Assembly (NCBI RefSeq): GCF_030052995.1
Contig: NZ_JASJPW010000001.1
Coordinates: forward strand, 2,718,001 to 2,782,000
Reading direction: 5' to 3'
DNA from: Gemmobacter sp. 24YEA27
GTDB lineage: Bacteria > Pseudomonadota > Alphaproteobacteria > Rhodobacterales > Rhodobacteraceae
DNA: 64,000 nucleotides
This document shows, one piece after another, positions 9,114 through 18,497 of this stretch; position 1 is the first letter of the stretch; each line of letters starts with the position of its first letter. Under the pieces are notes generated by a model, which was given only the letters and a program-made list of their open reading frames with translations, was not told where the DNA came from and searched no databases. The translations under genes were made by a program, and so were the position numbers.

Positions 9114-11062
9114 TTACGCCGCCGACCGCCCCTTCGAGACCAGCCGGTCCAGGGACGGATGCGGCGTCCAGACCGGATCATCCTCCTGCCAGCGGCGCAG
9201 ATCGCTGCGCAGCACCATAGCGCCCCGCTCGCCCGCCAGATGCATCGGCCCCCCGCGCCAGCGCGGGAAGGCATGTCCCTGCACCATCAGAAAATCCACC
9301 GCAGCCGGCCCTGATTCCGCGCCATCCGCAATCTGGCGGTAGCCCTCATTCGCCAGCGCCGCCAGCCAGCGCCGGATCACCTCTTCGGCCGCCATACCGC
9401 GCATTGCGACCTCAGATCCAGGCTCCGGCAGATCGGGCATCGCCTGGCCAAAGCCTTCCAGCGCCGTCGCAATCAGCCGGCGCGGCACGCCCATCGCCAG
9501 CATCCGCGACAGCGCCGCCTGACCGCTTGCCGCCACGCGGCGCCCGACCTGCGGCAGGGTGCCGCTGAGCACCGGCTGCAGGCCAAAGCTGCGCATCAGT
9601 CGCCAGAGCCCGGCCATCGCCACCGGCGCCGCCACCCCACCGGTGCTGATCTCGCAGACCCGACCGGACGGCGCGATGGTCAGGCCCGCGCGCCCACCCC
9701 CCCACCAATCACCAGATGCAGCGCCGCAGGATGCTGCCGGGCCAGGCCATCTGTCACAGCCCCGGGCCGCGCATGGACCACCAGCCCCGCCTGGGCCAGC
9801 GCACCGGCGGGCTGCCCGGTCTCAAAACGCAGGAAATCCGCGTCACGCTGCGCCTGGCTCAGCCGGCCCGAACGCGTCTCGGCTTCCAGCCGCTCGCGCA
9901 CCCAGGCCGCGATCCGCTCCAGCGAGGCCGCGTCCCCGCCCCCCTCCGGCCCGGCCCAGATCACCCGGAGGCCCCGGCCAAGCGCCAAGAGCGCCAGCGC
10001 CGCCAGCTGCGGGCCAGCCCCGGTCAGCCCAAGCGTGCGGATCTCGGCACCGCCACTGCCAGCCACGCCCGGCGGCAAAATATGCGCCGCACGTTCGGCC
10101 CGCGCGGCGGCGATCAGCCCCCGGCTTTCCCCCGTGGCCAGCAGGTCATCGAAGACAACCGCCTCCAGCGCAAAGCCGTTTTCCGGTGGCAAATAAAGTG
10201 CGGCCTCAATGCAGTCGATGATCCGCGCCGGAGCCTGCATCGGGTTGCGCGCCAGATCACGCCGCGCCCGGGCGATGGTGGCGGCAAAGGCAGAGCTGTC
10301 GCGGATCCCGTCCTCGCGGGCAATCACCGGCGCCGGAACCGGCATCTGCGCCGCAAGCGCAATCGCCGCCGGGACGGGGTCGCCCTCGGTCACATGATCG
10401 GCGAGGCCGATGGCAAGTGCCTGATCGGCATCGAGCGGTATTGCATTCAAAAGCAGCGAGATTGCCTCATCCGGCCCGGTCAGCCGTGGCAGACGCTGGC
10501 TGCTGCCGGCCATGGGCGAAAGGCCGAGCCCGGCCTCGGGGAACTGGATCCGCGCACTGATCGCCATGATCCGCGCGTGACAGGCGAGCGCCAGCTCTGC
10601 CCCCGGCCCGATGGCGCGGCCGGAAATCGCTGCCACCACCGGCGCGGGATAAAGGTCGATCTGCCGGCAAATCTGGGCCAGCGTGGGATTGCCCTCGAGA
10701 AGCGCGGCACCGGTCTCGACAAGGGTCGCCGAAGGAAAGGCGCCTGCGGCACCGGCGATCACCACCGGGCGGGCGCCGCCGGCCCGTGTCTCTCCTGCAC
10801 TGCATTCCGCCGCGAGCGCTGCCGAAAGTGCAGCCCTCACCTCCCGGGTCAGGGCATTGAGAGGCGGATGTCCGATCTCCAGCAGAAGAACGCGCCCATC
10901 GGGCCCGACAAGGCTTTGCTGCACCGGCCCCGCCGTAGCTGTGCCCGCAACAGCATTATCCGGCGCCGCCGTTTCATGCGCGTCAGCTGCATTTATGGCC
11001 GAACTGCTGCCCGCAGTCCCGCTCCCCTCAACCCGATTCATGCCCCCGCCTTCACCCGACAA
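9114..11062 (-). pseudogene. Enoyl-CoA hydratase/3-hydroxyacyl-CoA dehydrogenase-like fusion, frameshifted
   Basis: One gene split by a frameshift. The 5' part (to 9680) holds a crotonase domain followed by a Rossmann-like segment. The 3' part (9635-9114) is the helical C-terminal domain of 3-hydroxyacyl-CoA dehydrogenases (GMAAEEVIRRWLAALANEG, PRWRGGPM). Adding one G to the seven-base run at 9697-9703 joins them as LVIGGGGGRAGLTIAPSGRV. A beta-oxidation multifunctional enzyme would hydrate enoyl-CoA and oxidise hydroxyacyl-CoA. Here the NAD-loop (GLTGAGPQL) is atypical and the HFFNP motif is absent, so the dehydrogenase half may be inactive. Start could be 11062 or the ATG at 11041. Confidence 0.75.
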
Positions 11063-11307
11063 TCTATGGGGTGCAAGTTAACAGGACATTCCGGTTGCTT
11101 GACAAGAGCTTACGCCGCCTCCCCGGCAACCTCCCGCCAGAGGAGGCCCCGGCTTACCAGCACTCTGGCCTCCACACCTCTTTCACAACCAGGCCCAGGA
11201 CATCCAGGCAGTTCGCATCCCGAACCCATCGCAATTCTGTCGGGCCCAACAAAGGCCTGCCCTTGCGAGAGGCCCATAAGGAACAGCCGTTGCCTGGCCG
11301 GATAATG

Positions 11308-11544
11308 TCACACCGGCATATTGTCGAAGCTTCGTTCGATTTCCGCTTCTTCGCGCAGGCGCCGCGCCTCGCGTTGCAGCTGGCTTTCGCGCCCGGCGCT
11401 CTCGGGCAAGGTTGGAAGGCGATGCGCCAGGGCCTGAAGCTCTGCAAGTGTCGCGTTCAGCTCCTGCAAAGCGCCGTCTTTTGCAAGCCTGACCGCCTCC
11501 CGCGTCAGATGCTGCAGTTGCGAAAATCGGTTGTAAATTTCCAT
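11308..11544 (-). CDS. Small helical protein of unknown function
   Basis: A 78-aa predicted coiled-coil protein (RFSQLQHLTREAVRLAKDG ... LREEAEIERSFDNMPV). ATG 11544 follows a strong GGAGGAGG site, so the longer frame is not needed. The length and helical heptads recall small chaperone-like proteins such as FliT, but the similarity is too weak to claim. It is divergent from the phosphatase-like gene at 11723. Confidence 0.6.
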   Translation of the reverse strand: MEIYNRFSQLQHLTREAVRLAKDGALQELNATLAELQALAHRLPTLPESAGRESQLQREARRLREEAEIERSFDNMPV

Positions 11545-11722
11545 GGCCGTTCCTCCTCCGGCTGCCGATACGTCCGGGCAGATTTTACTCACTGTCTGTT
11601 TCCCGACCATGATCCAGATCAGGATCACGCCGCTTCCCACCGGCTTCTGCCCCCCGCATCGGGGCTTTCCCCCCGCCGTTCCGCAGAGTAGGCTGCGGCA
11701 GAATTTCCGAAGGGACGTCAAG

Positions 11723-12160
11723 ATGGATATCCGCCCGCTCAGTGACACCTATGCCGTTTCGCCCCAGATCGCCCTTGAGGACCTTGAGGCGATCAGGGCC
11801 GCCGGCTATCGTGCAGTGATCGACAACCGCCCCGACGCCGAGATCCCCGACGAGCTTCATACCGGGGAAATGCGGGCGCAGGCCGAGGCGCTTGGCCTTG
11901 TCTTCTTTGCCAATCCGGTGATCGGCGGCGCGCTGACGATGCAGAATGTCACGGCCCAGGCCGAGGCCATTGCCGCAGCGCCAGGCCCGGTCCTGGCCTA
12001 TTGCGCCAGCGGCAACCGATCCTCGATCGTCTGGGCCCTGTCCCAGGCCGGAACGCGGCCCGCGAGCGAGCTGATCGCCGCCGCAGCGCAGCATGGCTAC
12101 CAGCTCGCTCATCTCGCCCCGCAGATCGAGGCACTTGCCGCGCAAAAAGCCGCTGGCTGA
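11723..12160 (+). CDS. TIGR01244-type PTP-like sulfur transferase/phosphatase domain protein
   Basis: A 145-aa protein with a dual-specificity-phosphatase-like fold. The P-loop CASGNRS is at residues 94-100, with nucleophile Cys94 and Arg99. The N-terminus (DIRPLSDTYAVSPQI...GYRAVIDNRPD) is typical of the family, which is also fused to beta-lactamase-like hydrolases linked to sulfide metabolism. Here it stands alone. Substrate unknown; the TIGR01244 name implies sulfur transfer but phosphatase activity is equally possible. ATG 11723 is chosen to match the family N-terminus. Confidence 0.8.
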   Translation: MDIRPLSDTYAVSPQIALEDLEAIRAAGYRAVIDNRPDAEIPDELHTGEMRAQAEALGLVFFANPVIGGALTMQNVTAQAEAIAAAPGPVLAYCASGNRSSIVWALSQAGTRPASELIAAAAQHGYQLAHLAPQIEALAAQKAAG

Positions 12161-12224
12161 GATATCGGAGCCGGGGGGCTGCCGGGATCGCGCGGCCCTT
12201 CCCCTGCCGAGCCGGACCAGCCGC

Positions 12225-13274
12225 TCAGGCCGGGACACGGACATCAAACCTTTCGCCCAATCCCGCGTCCAGCCCGAAACCAGGATCGGGTGCGGTCCCT
12301 TGTTCGACAGGCCCCTGTTCCATCGGAAAGCCCGCCGGGAAATCCAAAGATCCGTGAGCGGTCTCTGATGGCGGATCCTGCCTTGCGGCCATGTCAGGGA
12401 GGCCGGCATCAACCTCGCCTCCCGGTGCCGCAACAGCGCTGATCCGCAGCGCGCGATAGCCATTTTGCTGCCCGAGACGCGCCGCCGCCACCGCCCTCCC
12501 GTCAATCCCAATCAGGCTGATCCTGGCGATACTGGCATCGTTCAGCGCCAAAAGCTGCCCCGGCTCCAGCTGCATCACCTCATTAAGCGTCAGCATCCGA
12601 CGCCCCAGCACGGCCTGCAATTCGCATTCGGCCTGCCCCAGATCCGCGGCAAATCCCTCAGGCCCCGACGTATTGGCAGAGGCAAGTGCGACCGGGGGAC
12701 CGGTAAGTGGCAAAGCGAGCAATATCTCACCGCTGCGTTTGCCATCAGCCAGCGAAAGCGTGGCGCTCATAAGGTGATAGGGCTGATCATCGAGTAAAAG
12801 CCCGATGCTGCGCGCGTCATCAAGCTGTGATGCGAAACGGAATCCGGCCTCCACCCGGCGGTCCGGCAGATCGCGGACCAGGAAATCGAAGCGTGCCAGC
12901 GCCCGGTCAAGCACCGGCGAGATCATCGCAGCATCCGTTCGGGTCGGACGCCGCGGCCCCGGCGGTCCCGCGCCAATGCGGCCGATCGTCTGTATCTCGA
13001 TCAGCGAGGCCGTGAGCTCCGGCGACAGCGCCGCCACCCCCATCGCGCCACCTGGCCCATCCAGCAGCGCAATCAGAGCGCGCTCAGCCGGCAGCTCCGG
13101 CAGTTCCACCAGATCGCAGGGCCGCGACGTCAGGGCCGTGGTGTCGGCCGGCAATCCCGCCCCTTCGCGCAAGGCACGCGCCAGCGCCAGCCGCCAGGTC
13201 TGATCTACCAGCGCATGGGGCCGGGCCTGTTCGTCTTGCGCGGGGCGGAGTTTGCGGCGCAGGATCTCGCTCAT
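12225..13274 (-). CDS. FliM/FliN-family (SpoA domain) C-ring-like protein
   Basis: A 349-aa protein. Its C-terminal third (about residues 215-295) is a SpoA/FliN-type domain with the characteristic region GRRMLTLNEVMQLEPGQLLAL. The N-terminal part resembles a FliM middle domain only loosely. Standard FliM/FliN sit in flagellar or secretion operons; no flagellar gene is visible here. It lies 119 bp downstream of the transporter-kinase gene on the same strand and may be its co-transcribed output or an accessory switch protein. Start ATG 13274 is preceded by GGGAAG. Confidence 0.75.
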   Translation of the reverse strand: MSEILRRKLRPAQDEQARPHALVDQTWRLALARALREGAGLPADTTALTSRPCDLVELPELPAERALIALLDGPGGAMGVAALSPELTASLIEIQTIGRIGAGPPGPRRPTRTDAAMISPVLDRALARFDFLVRDLPDRRVEAGFRFASQLDDARSIGLLLDDQPYHLMSATLSLADGKRSGEILLALPLTGPPVALASANTSGPEGFAADLGQAECELQAVLGRRMLTLNEVMQLEPGQLLALNDASIARISLIGIDGRAVAAARLGQQNGYRALRISAVAAPGGEVDAGLPDMAARQDPPSETAHGSLDFPAGFPMEQGPVEQGTAPDPGFGLDAGLGERFDVRVPA

Positions 13275-13393
13275 GCCAATGCTTCCCGTTCTGTCCAGGC
13301 AGCACCATTCTGACCGCGAGAAAGTTTGCGCAAAGTTAACAGGGCAGAGAAAATCGTCTAAAAACCGCTGCCAGCGCCGCACTGCCTGGTTTT

Positions 13394-16069
13394 TCAGCCC
13401 GGCTCGATCCGAAGCGGCAGCACCACGCGGAATGCCGCCCCGCCCTGACCCGGAAGATAGTCGATCGTGCCGCCGAGATTGGTCACGATTTCCCGGCAGA
13501 TCGCGAGGCCAAGCCCGGCGCCCGAGGCCCGCGCCTCACCGGGAAGGCGCCAGAACTTCTCGAACACCATGGATTGCAGCGCCTTGGGAATGCCCTTCCC
13601 GTTATCCGCGACATCGACCCGCACCCGCCCGGCCCTGACCCGCACCGCGATGCGGATGCGAGGATGGCTCGAATCGCAATATTTACGCGCATTGGCGATC
13701 AGATTGATGAACACCTGCGTCAGCCGGTCCGCATCGGTCCGCATCCAGACGGATTCGGCGACCTGGTCACGGGTGAATTCGATATCGCGCTCTGGCTTGA
13801 CCTTTTCGGTCGCAAGGATCGAACGGTCGATCAGATCGCGCATGCTTACAAGGCTGACGGAAAGCTGCACCTTGCCGCTTTCCAGCACCGAAAGATCCAG
13901 CAGGTCATCGAGCAGCCGGGTCAGCCGTACCGCCTCGTCGCGGATGATCCCGCCCGAGCGCGCCACAGTGCCGACCGGCAGGTCACCCTCGGCGAGGATC
14001 TCGGAAAAGGCGCGGATCGAGGTCATGGGCGTTCGCAGCTCATGGCTGATCTGCGACAGGAACGCGTCTTTCTGCACCGACAGAGCGGTCAGCTTCTCAT
14101 TGGCCTCGCGCAATGCGGTGGCGGTACGGGCAAGCTCGCCGCGCTGCTCCTCAAGCTGGGCGGAATGTTCCATCAGCTGCGCGGATTCGCGCGCGACCAC
14201 CATCAGATCCTCGACCGTGACCGTATCCAGGCCGACCAGTTTCGAAATCATCGCATGTGCGGTGGCCGCCCCGATAGAGCCCGCGAGCCGTTCTTCCAGC
14301 GCCGCCAGAAAGGCCGGGGTCGGGTCGGGCAGCATCGACTCGCTCTTGCCCTGATCGCGGGCAGCGCGCTCGAACAGACTCTGCGCCTCTTCTTCGCCCA
14401 TGATGCGCTGCGTCATCATCAAAAGCGCCTCGGGTTCGGCCTCGCCACGCGCCCAGCGTTGCGGGCCTACGGGGCCGTCAAAGACATTGACGAAGGCGGC
14501 GCTTTGCAGCCTTTCGACCGGGCCGGGGAAGCTGAGGATCGAGGCGGCGCAAAAGGCTGCGGTATTGCCGATCAGCGACCAGAACAGCGCATGGACCAGA
14601 GGGTCCATCACCTCGGTCCCGAACATGCCATTGGGCCGCAGCCAGCCCAGCCCCCAAGGCCCTGATTGCAGCACCGAAGCCGGCAGGATCGCATCTCCGA
14701 ATGACGGCAGGAACAGGCAATAGGCCCAGAGCAAAAAGCCCGTCGCCAGCCCAAGGAGCGCGCCTGTCCGCGTGGCGCCGCGCCAGAAGATGCCGCCGAT
14801 CATCGCGGGCAGGAATTGCGCGACCCCGGCGAAAGAGATCAGCCCGATTTCGGCCAGCGCCCCCGAACCGCCCGAAAGCCGGTAATAGCCGAGCCCAAGT
14901 GCCAGAACGAGCGCGATGGAGAGCCTGCGCGCCGTCAGCACCAGGGAACGGATATCTTCGGAAATTGCGCCCGACCGACGCAGCCTCAGCCAGGTCGGGA
15001 TCACGATATGGTTCGATACCATCGTCGCAAGCGCAATTGCCTCGACAATCACCATCGAGGTTGCCGAGGAAAATCCGCCAAGGAAGGCCAGCATCGCAAG
15101 CCCGCCCTGCCCTTCGGCCAAAGGCAGCGTGAGGACGAACATATCCGGGTTAGATCCCGCAGGCAGCCTTTCGATCCCCATAACCGCGATGGGAATGATG
15201 AAAAGGCTCATCGCCAGCAGATAGGCCGGAAAGGCCCAGGAGGCGCGGGCAAGCTGGCGGTCGTCGGAATTCTCGACCACGATCACCTGGAACATGCGCG
15301 GCAGGCAGATCACGGCGGCGCCTGCAAGGAACAGAATCGCGGTCCAGCGCCCCGGTTGCAACTGCCAGTCATGGAGGGATGAGGCGTCGATCTTGGCCAT
15401 GATCCCCGAGACACCGCCCGCAAGGCCCCAGACCACGAAACAGCCAACCGCGATCAGTGCGACGAGCTTCACCACAGCCTCGACCGCGATGGCGGTGACG
15501 ATGCCGGTATGCTGCTCTTTCGCATCCAGATTGCGGGTGCCGAAGAGGATGGTGAACAGCGCAAGCCCTGCCGCCACCCAGATCGCGGTCTGCCCGGCGG
15601 CCGGGCGGGCCTCGCCCGGGGCGGCGCTGGCGAAAACCTCGAAGGCCAGCACCACCGATTGCAGTTGCAGCGCGATATAGGGCGTCACCGCGACAATCGC
15701 GATCACCGTGACCAGCACACCAAGCGAGTTTGACTTGCCATAGCGCGAGGAAATCAGATCGGCGATCGAGGTCAGCCGCTGCTGTCGCCCGATATAGACG
15801 AGCTTGCGCAAGATCCACCACCAGCCGATGAAGACCAGCGTTGGCCCCAGATAGATGGTGATGAATTCGAGCCCCGAACGCGCGCCATATCCGACAGCGC
15901 CGTAAAAGGTCCAGGCGGTGCAATAGATCGACAGTGACAGCGTATAGACCAGAGGCGAGCGCAGCCAGCCAAGCTTGCCCTGCCCCGAGCGCCGTTCCAC
16001 GAGGAATGCAACGGCAAAGAGGAAGATCACATAGGCGAGGCAGGAAGCAACCAGCAGGTTGAAGGACAT
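13394..16069 (-). CDS. Sodium:solute symporter-fused sensor histidine kinase (CbrA-like)
   Basis: An 891-aa membrane sensor. The first ~500 residues are a 12-13-helix SSS transporter domain. A coiled coil (HSAQLEEQRGELARTATALR) leads to the kinase core with H-box ISHELRTP (phospho-acceptor His676), an N-box near LIANARKYC, and G-boxes DNGKGIP and GAGLGLAI. In CbrA the fused transporter senses or carries a nutrient, such as histidine in Pseudomonas; the ligand here is unknown. The adjacent single-domain regulator is the likely phosphorylation partner. A two-TM protein ends 7 bp upstream, indicating an operon. Confidence 0.9.
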   Translation of the reverse strand: MSFNLLVASCLAYVIFLFAVAFLVERRSGQGKLGWLRSPLVYTLSLSIYCTAWTFYGAVGYGARSGLEFITIYLGPTLVFIGWWWILRKLVYIGRQQRLTSIADLISSRYGKSNSLGVLVTVIAIVAVTPYIALQLQSVVLAFEVFASAAPGEARPAAGQTAIWVAAGLALFTILFGTRNLDAKEQHTGIVTAIAVEAVVKLVALIAVGCFVVWGLAGGVSGIMAKIDASSLHDWQLQPGRWTAILFLAGAAVICLPRMFQVIVVENSDDRQLARASWAFPAYLLAMSLFIIPIAVMGIERLPAGSNPDMFVLTLPLAEGQGGLAMLAFLGGFSSATSMVIVEAIALATMVSNHIVIPTWLRLRRSGAISEDIRSLVLTARRLSIALVLALGLGYYRLSGGSGALAEIGLISFAGVAQFLPAMIGGIFWRGATRTGALLGLATGFLLWAYCLFLPSFGDAILPASVLQSGPWGLGWLRPNGMFGTEVMDPLVHALFWSLIGNTAAFCAASILSFPGPVERLQSAAFVNVFDGPVGPQRWARGEAEPEALLMMTQRIMGEEEAQSLFERAARDQGKSESMLPDPTPAFLAALEERLAGSIGAATAHAMISKLVGLDTVTVEDLMVVARESAQLMEHSAQLEEQRGELARTATALREANEKLTALSVQKDAFLSQISHELRTPMTSIRAFSEILAEGDLPVGTVARSGGIIRDEAVRLTRLLDDLLDLSVLESGKVQLSVSLVSMRDLIDRSILATEKVKPERDIEFTRDQVAESVWMRTDADRLTQVFINLIANARKYCDSSHPRIRIAVRVRAGRVRVDVADNGKGIPKALQSMVFEKFWRLPGEARASGAGLGLAICREIVTNLGGTIDYLPGQGGAAFRVVLPLRIEPG

Positions 16070-16076
16070 CAGGGGA

Positions 16077-16370
16077 TCAGCCTTCTTCCTCGTCGCCCGT
16101 CAGCATGGCGGGGCGCGCGGCATCCGGGCGGGGCGCGTCGGGGCTCGCCAGGCCCGGTGCCAGCAGCGCGGCGGCAAGGATCAGCAAGGCCCAGGTCACA
16201 AAGAACCAGATGACATCAGAGGACAGGAGCCGGTTGCCATCACCACCCGCAGGCGTCCATAGGATCGGCAGGATCATCAGAAAAGCCCCCGCCACCGGCA
16301 AAAGCCGCGCAGCGTCCCGCAGCCGGCGGCGGCGATAGGGGATGCGGCCCAGAAAAAGTGGCCGCCTCAC
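16077..16370 (-). CDS. Small two-TM protein upstream of the sensor kinase
   Basis: A 97-aa protein with a basic N-terminus (RRPLFLGRIPYRRRRLRD), two hydrophobic segments (LLPVAGAFLMILPILW and VIWFFVTWALLILAAALLAP) and an acidic tail. The start is taken as GTG 16370 after GGCAGGTCACAC. The frame stays open to 16469, but that extension is low-complexity Arg/Ala. The stop lies 7 bp before the kinase start, implying coupled translation. Probably assists the transporter-kinase; inferred from position only. Confidence 0.6.
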   Translation of the reverse strand: MRRPLFLGRIPYRRRRLRDAARLLPVAGAFLMILPILWTPAGGDGNRLLSSDVIWFFVTWALLILAAALLAPGLASPDAPRPDAARPAMLTGDEEEG

Positions 16371-16532
16371 GTGTGACCTGCCATCTCGACCGGACGGGCC
16401 CTTTGCTGCGGCCCTGGACGCTGCGCGCCGCGGCAGCAAGCAGCGCGCAGCCCCGCCTGGAAAAGGCACCCGGTTTCGGCAGAACCAGAACCGGGCCCGG
16501 GGCGCAACAGATGCGCAAACCCTGCGGCGACC

Positions 16533-16955
16533 TTATGGGGTGACATTGCCGGACTCCGCTCCGGCCCGGCCGGCTATGTCGCCAGCCCCGGTCAGGCTGC
16601 GCACCTCGGCCACGATCTCGGCATTGGAAAAAGGTTTGGTCATGAAACGCGTCGCCCCGGCGCGTTCGGCGGCCTCGCGGTCGCGTGGCAGGCCCTTGGC
16701 GGTCAGCATCAGCACCGGCACATCGGCAGTCACCGGATCGGCGCGCAGGGCCGTCAATACCTCGATCCCGGAAAGCCCTGGCAGCATATGGTCAAGGATC
16801 ACAAGGCCCGGCTGCACCCTCCGCGCGATCTGCGCCGCGTCGCGACCCTCGGCATGGTGGATCACCTCCCAGCCGGCGCGCGACAGGATGAACTGGATCG
16901 CCTCGGCGATATTGGGTTCATCTTCGACCAGCAGCACCTTGCGGCTGTTTTCCAT
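16533..16955 (-). CDS. Single-domain response regulator (CheY-like receiver)
   Basis: A 140-aa receiver without an output domain. Acidic pocket EDE at 11-13, phospho-acceptor Asp55, Thr85 and Lys107 are all present. ATG 16955 is used; the in-frame extension to 17030 is Ala/Gly-rich and unlike receivers. It sits 163 bp upstream of the two-TM gene and transporter-kinase on the same strand. A two-component pair or relay is likely, with phosphoryl transfer rather than DNA binding as the output. Confidence 0.85.
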   Translation of the reverse strand: MENSRKVLLVEDEPNIAEAIQFILSRAGWEVIHHAEGRDAAQIARRVQPGLVILDHMLPGLSGIEVLTALRADPVTADVPVLMLTAKGLPRDREAAERAGATRFMTKPFSNAEIVAEVRSLTGAGDIAGRAGAESGNVTP

Positions 16956-17109
16956 GCCCGTCCCCCGCCTTTCTTCCTCCCGGCCAGCCGCCTGAAGCGC
17001 AGCGCTCCCGGCCTTCCCGGTTCCGGACACCTGGCCCGGAATGCCAGTATCTTATGATTTTCCTGCCCCTGTCAAAAGGCGATCTCGCGCTGCATTGCGG
17101 CACGAGGGT

Positions 17110-18411
17110 TCAACCGGGGCGTGCCGCGCCGCGCTGCGCCTTTGCCGCCGCCGCCGGCGCTGTCCCAAGGATCGAGGGTTCGCGGCGCGCGGGACAGGCC
17201 TCGCGCGGGCAAATGCGGCAGGTGGTGCCCGCCGCAATCGGCGCCTGGTCGGCCGGTGGCGCCGGATCCGGCAGGATCAACATGGCCGCCTCGCGCAGCT
17301 CCGGTCCGGCAAAGCCCCAGGGCAGCCGCGCCTCGCACCAGGCAAGACAAAGAAACCGCCCGCCGCCGGGCTGCGGCATCTCGACCACCGCCCGGACCGG
17401 CTGGCCGGGCCGCGCCAGCGCCGCAAACAGCGGCCAGAGCGGACAGGCCGCCCCATAACGCGGCGGCGAAAACCCTGGCACAGGTTTGCGAAACAAAAGC
17501 GTTCCCGATGCATCACAGACCACCAGCCCGGCATCAGACCCGGGCCGGAAGGCCATGCGCCGCATCGCAGCATGAACCGGCACCCCGAATCTGGCGGCAA
17601 TCAGCGCCGGATCGCCGCCCGCCGCCAGCGCCGTACGCAGCCCGGCCTCGGGGATCATCGCAATGTCCTTTTGCGCCTGGGCTGACCAGGCCCGCGCCAA
17701 TGCCCGCGCCTCGCGCCCCGGGATCTGATCGGCTGCCGCTTCATCCGGCAGCGTCCAGCCGATCCGCGCCAGCCAGGCTTCCAGCTCATCCTGGGGCGCG
17801 ACAACGACGCTCTCCGCCTCTTCCCCGGAATGGTCGAGCCAGGAGACCAGCGCCTCGGCGCCATCCACCAGACGTTCACTGTCCTGATGCAGGTTCAGGT
17901 GAAACCGGCGCTGCCAGTCGGGGCTGAGATCCTCGGTCTCGACCAGAATCCCCGCCGTCGCCCGGACCGCCGAGAGCGCCGATAACAGTTCATGCAGCGC
18001 CGCCGAGAGATGCGGATCATGGCCCAGCCGGTCATTCAGCGCCGCCATCCCCTGCCTCAGGCCCGCGATATGGGTCTGAAGATCGGCAATCAGCTGCGCC
18101 CAGCCGGGATAGCGCCCGGCAAGTTCACCTGCCCGGTCCGCTTCGGCGCCCGAGCCCGGAAAGCTCGCCGCCGCCGCGCGCATCTCTGCCACCAGCGCGC
18201 CGGGATCCCGTTCGGAAAACTCCTCCGGCGCAAGATCAAGCGCGCGCGCGAGCCGTTCCAGCACCTCGGGCGTCACATTGCGGCGATTGTGTTCGATAAG
18301 GTTGAGGTAAGAGGGCGAGATCCCCGCCGCCCGGCTGAGATCGCCCTGCCGCATCCCCGCTGCAATACGCCGTTCCCGCAACCGGGTGCCGATCAAAGGG
18401 GCGCGTGACAT
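17110..18411 (-). CDS. XRE-family short-chain fatty acyl regulator (ScfR/RamB-like)
   Basis: A 433-aa transcription factor. The N-terminal XRE helix-turn-helix (residues ~7-60: LIGTRLRERRIAAGMRQGDL, then AAGISPSYLNLIEHNRRNV) precedes a long sensor region. The end has a Cys motif (CRICPREACPARREP) near a DUF2083-like domain. Relatives RamB, MccR and ScfR control acetate, propionate and glyoxylate metabolism by sensing acyl-CoA or carbon state. No such target operon is adjacent. ATG 18411 follows GGAGA; TTG at 18426 is the alternative. Confidence 0.85.
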   Translation of the reverse strand: MSRAPLIGTRLRERRIAAGMRQGDLSRAAGISPSYLNLIEHNRRNVTPEVLERLARALDLAPEEFSERDPGALVAEMRAAAASFPGSGAEADRAGELAGRYPGWAQLIADLQTHIAGLRQGMAALNDRLGHDPHLSAALHELLSALSAVRATAGILVETEDLSPDWQRRFHLNLHQDSERLVDGAEALVSWLDHSGEEAESVVVAPQDELEAWLARIGWTLPDEAAADQIPGREARALARAWSAQAQKDIAMIPEAGLRTALAAGGDPALIAARFGVPVHAAMRRMAFRPGSDAGLVVCDASGTLLFRKPVPGFSPPRYGAACPLWPLFAALARPGQPVRAVVEMPQPGGGRFLCLAWCEARLPWGFAGPELREAAMLILPDPAPPADQAPIAAGTTCRICPREACPARREPSILGTAPAAAAKAQRGAARPG

Positions 18412-18497
18412 GGTCTCTCCGGGCAAGGTCAGCTGGGCGGCGCGCGACAGGCTCGCCCGGAGAATTTACAGTACGGTGAAAACTTTACAACCGAGGC

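Noticed and set aside
9716..11305. 529-aa plus-strand frame over the fad-like gene
   Set aside because: Antisense shadow; the minus strand has clear crotonase and dehydrogenase segments.
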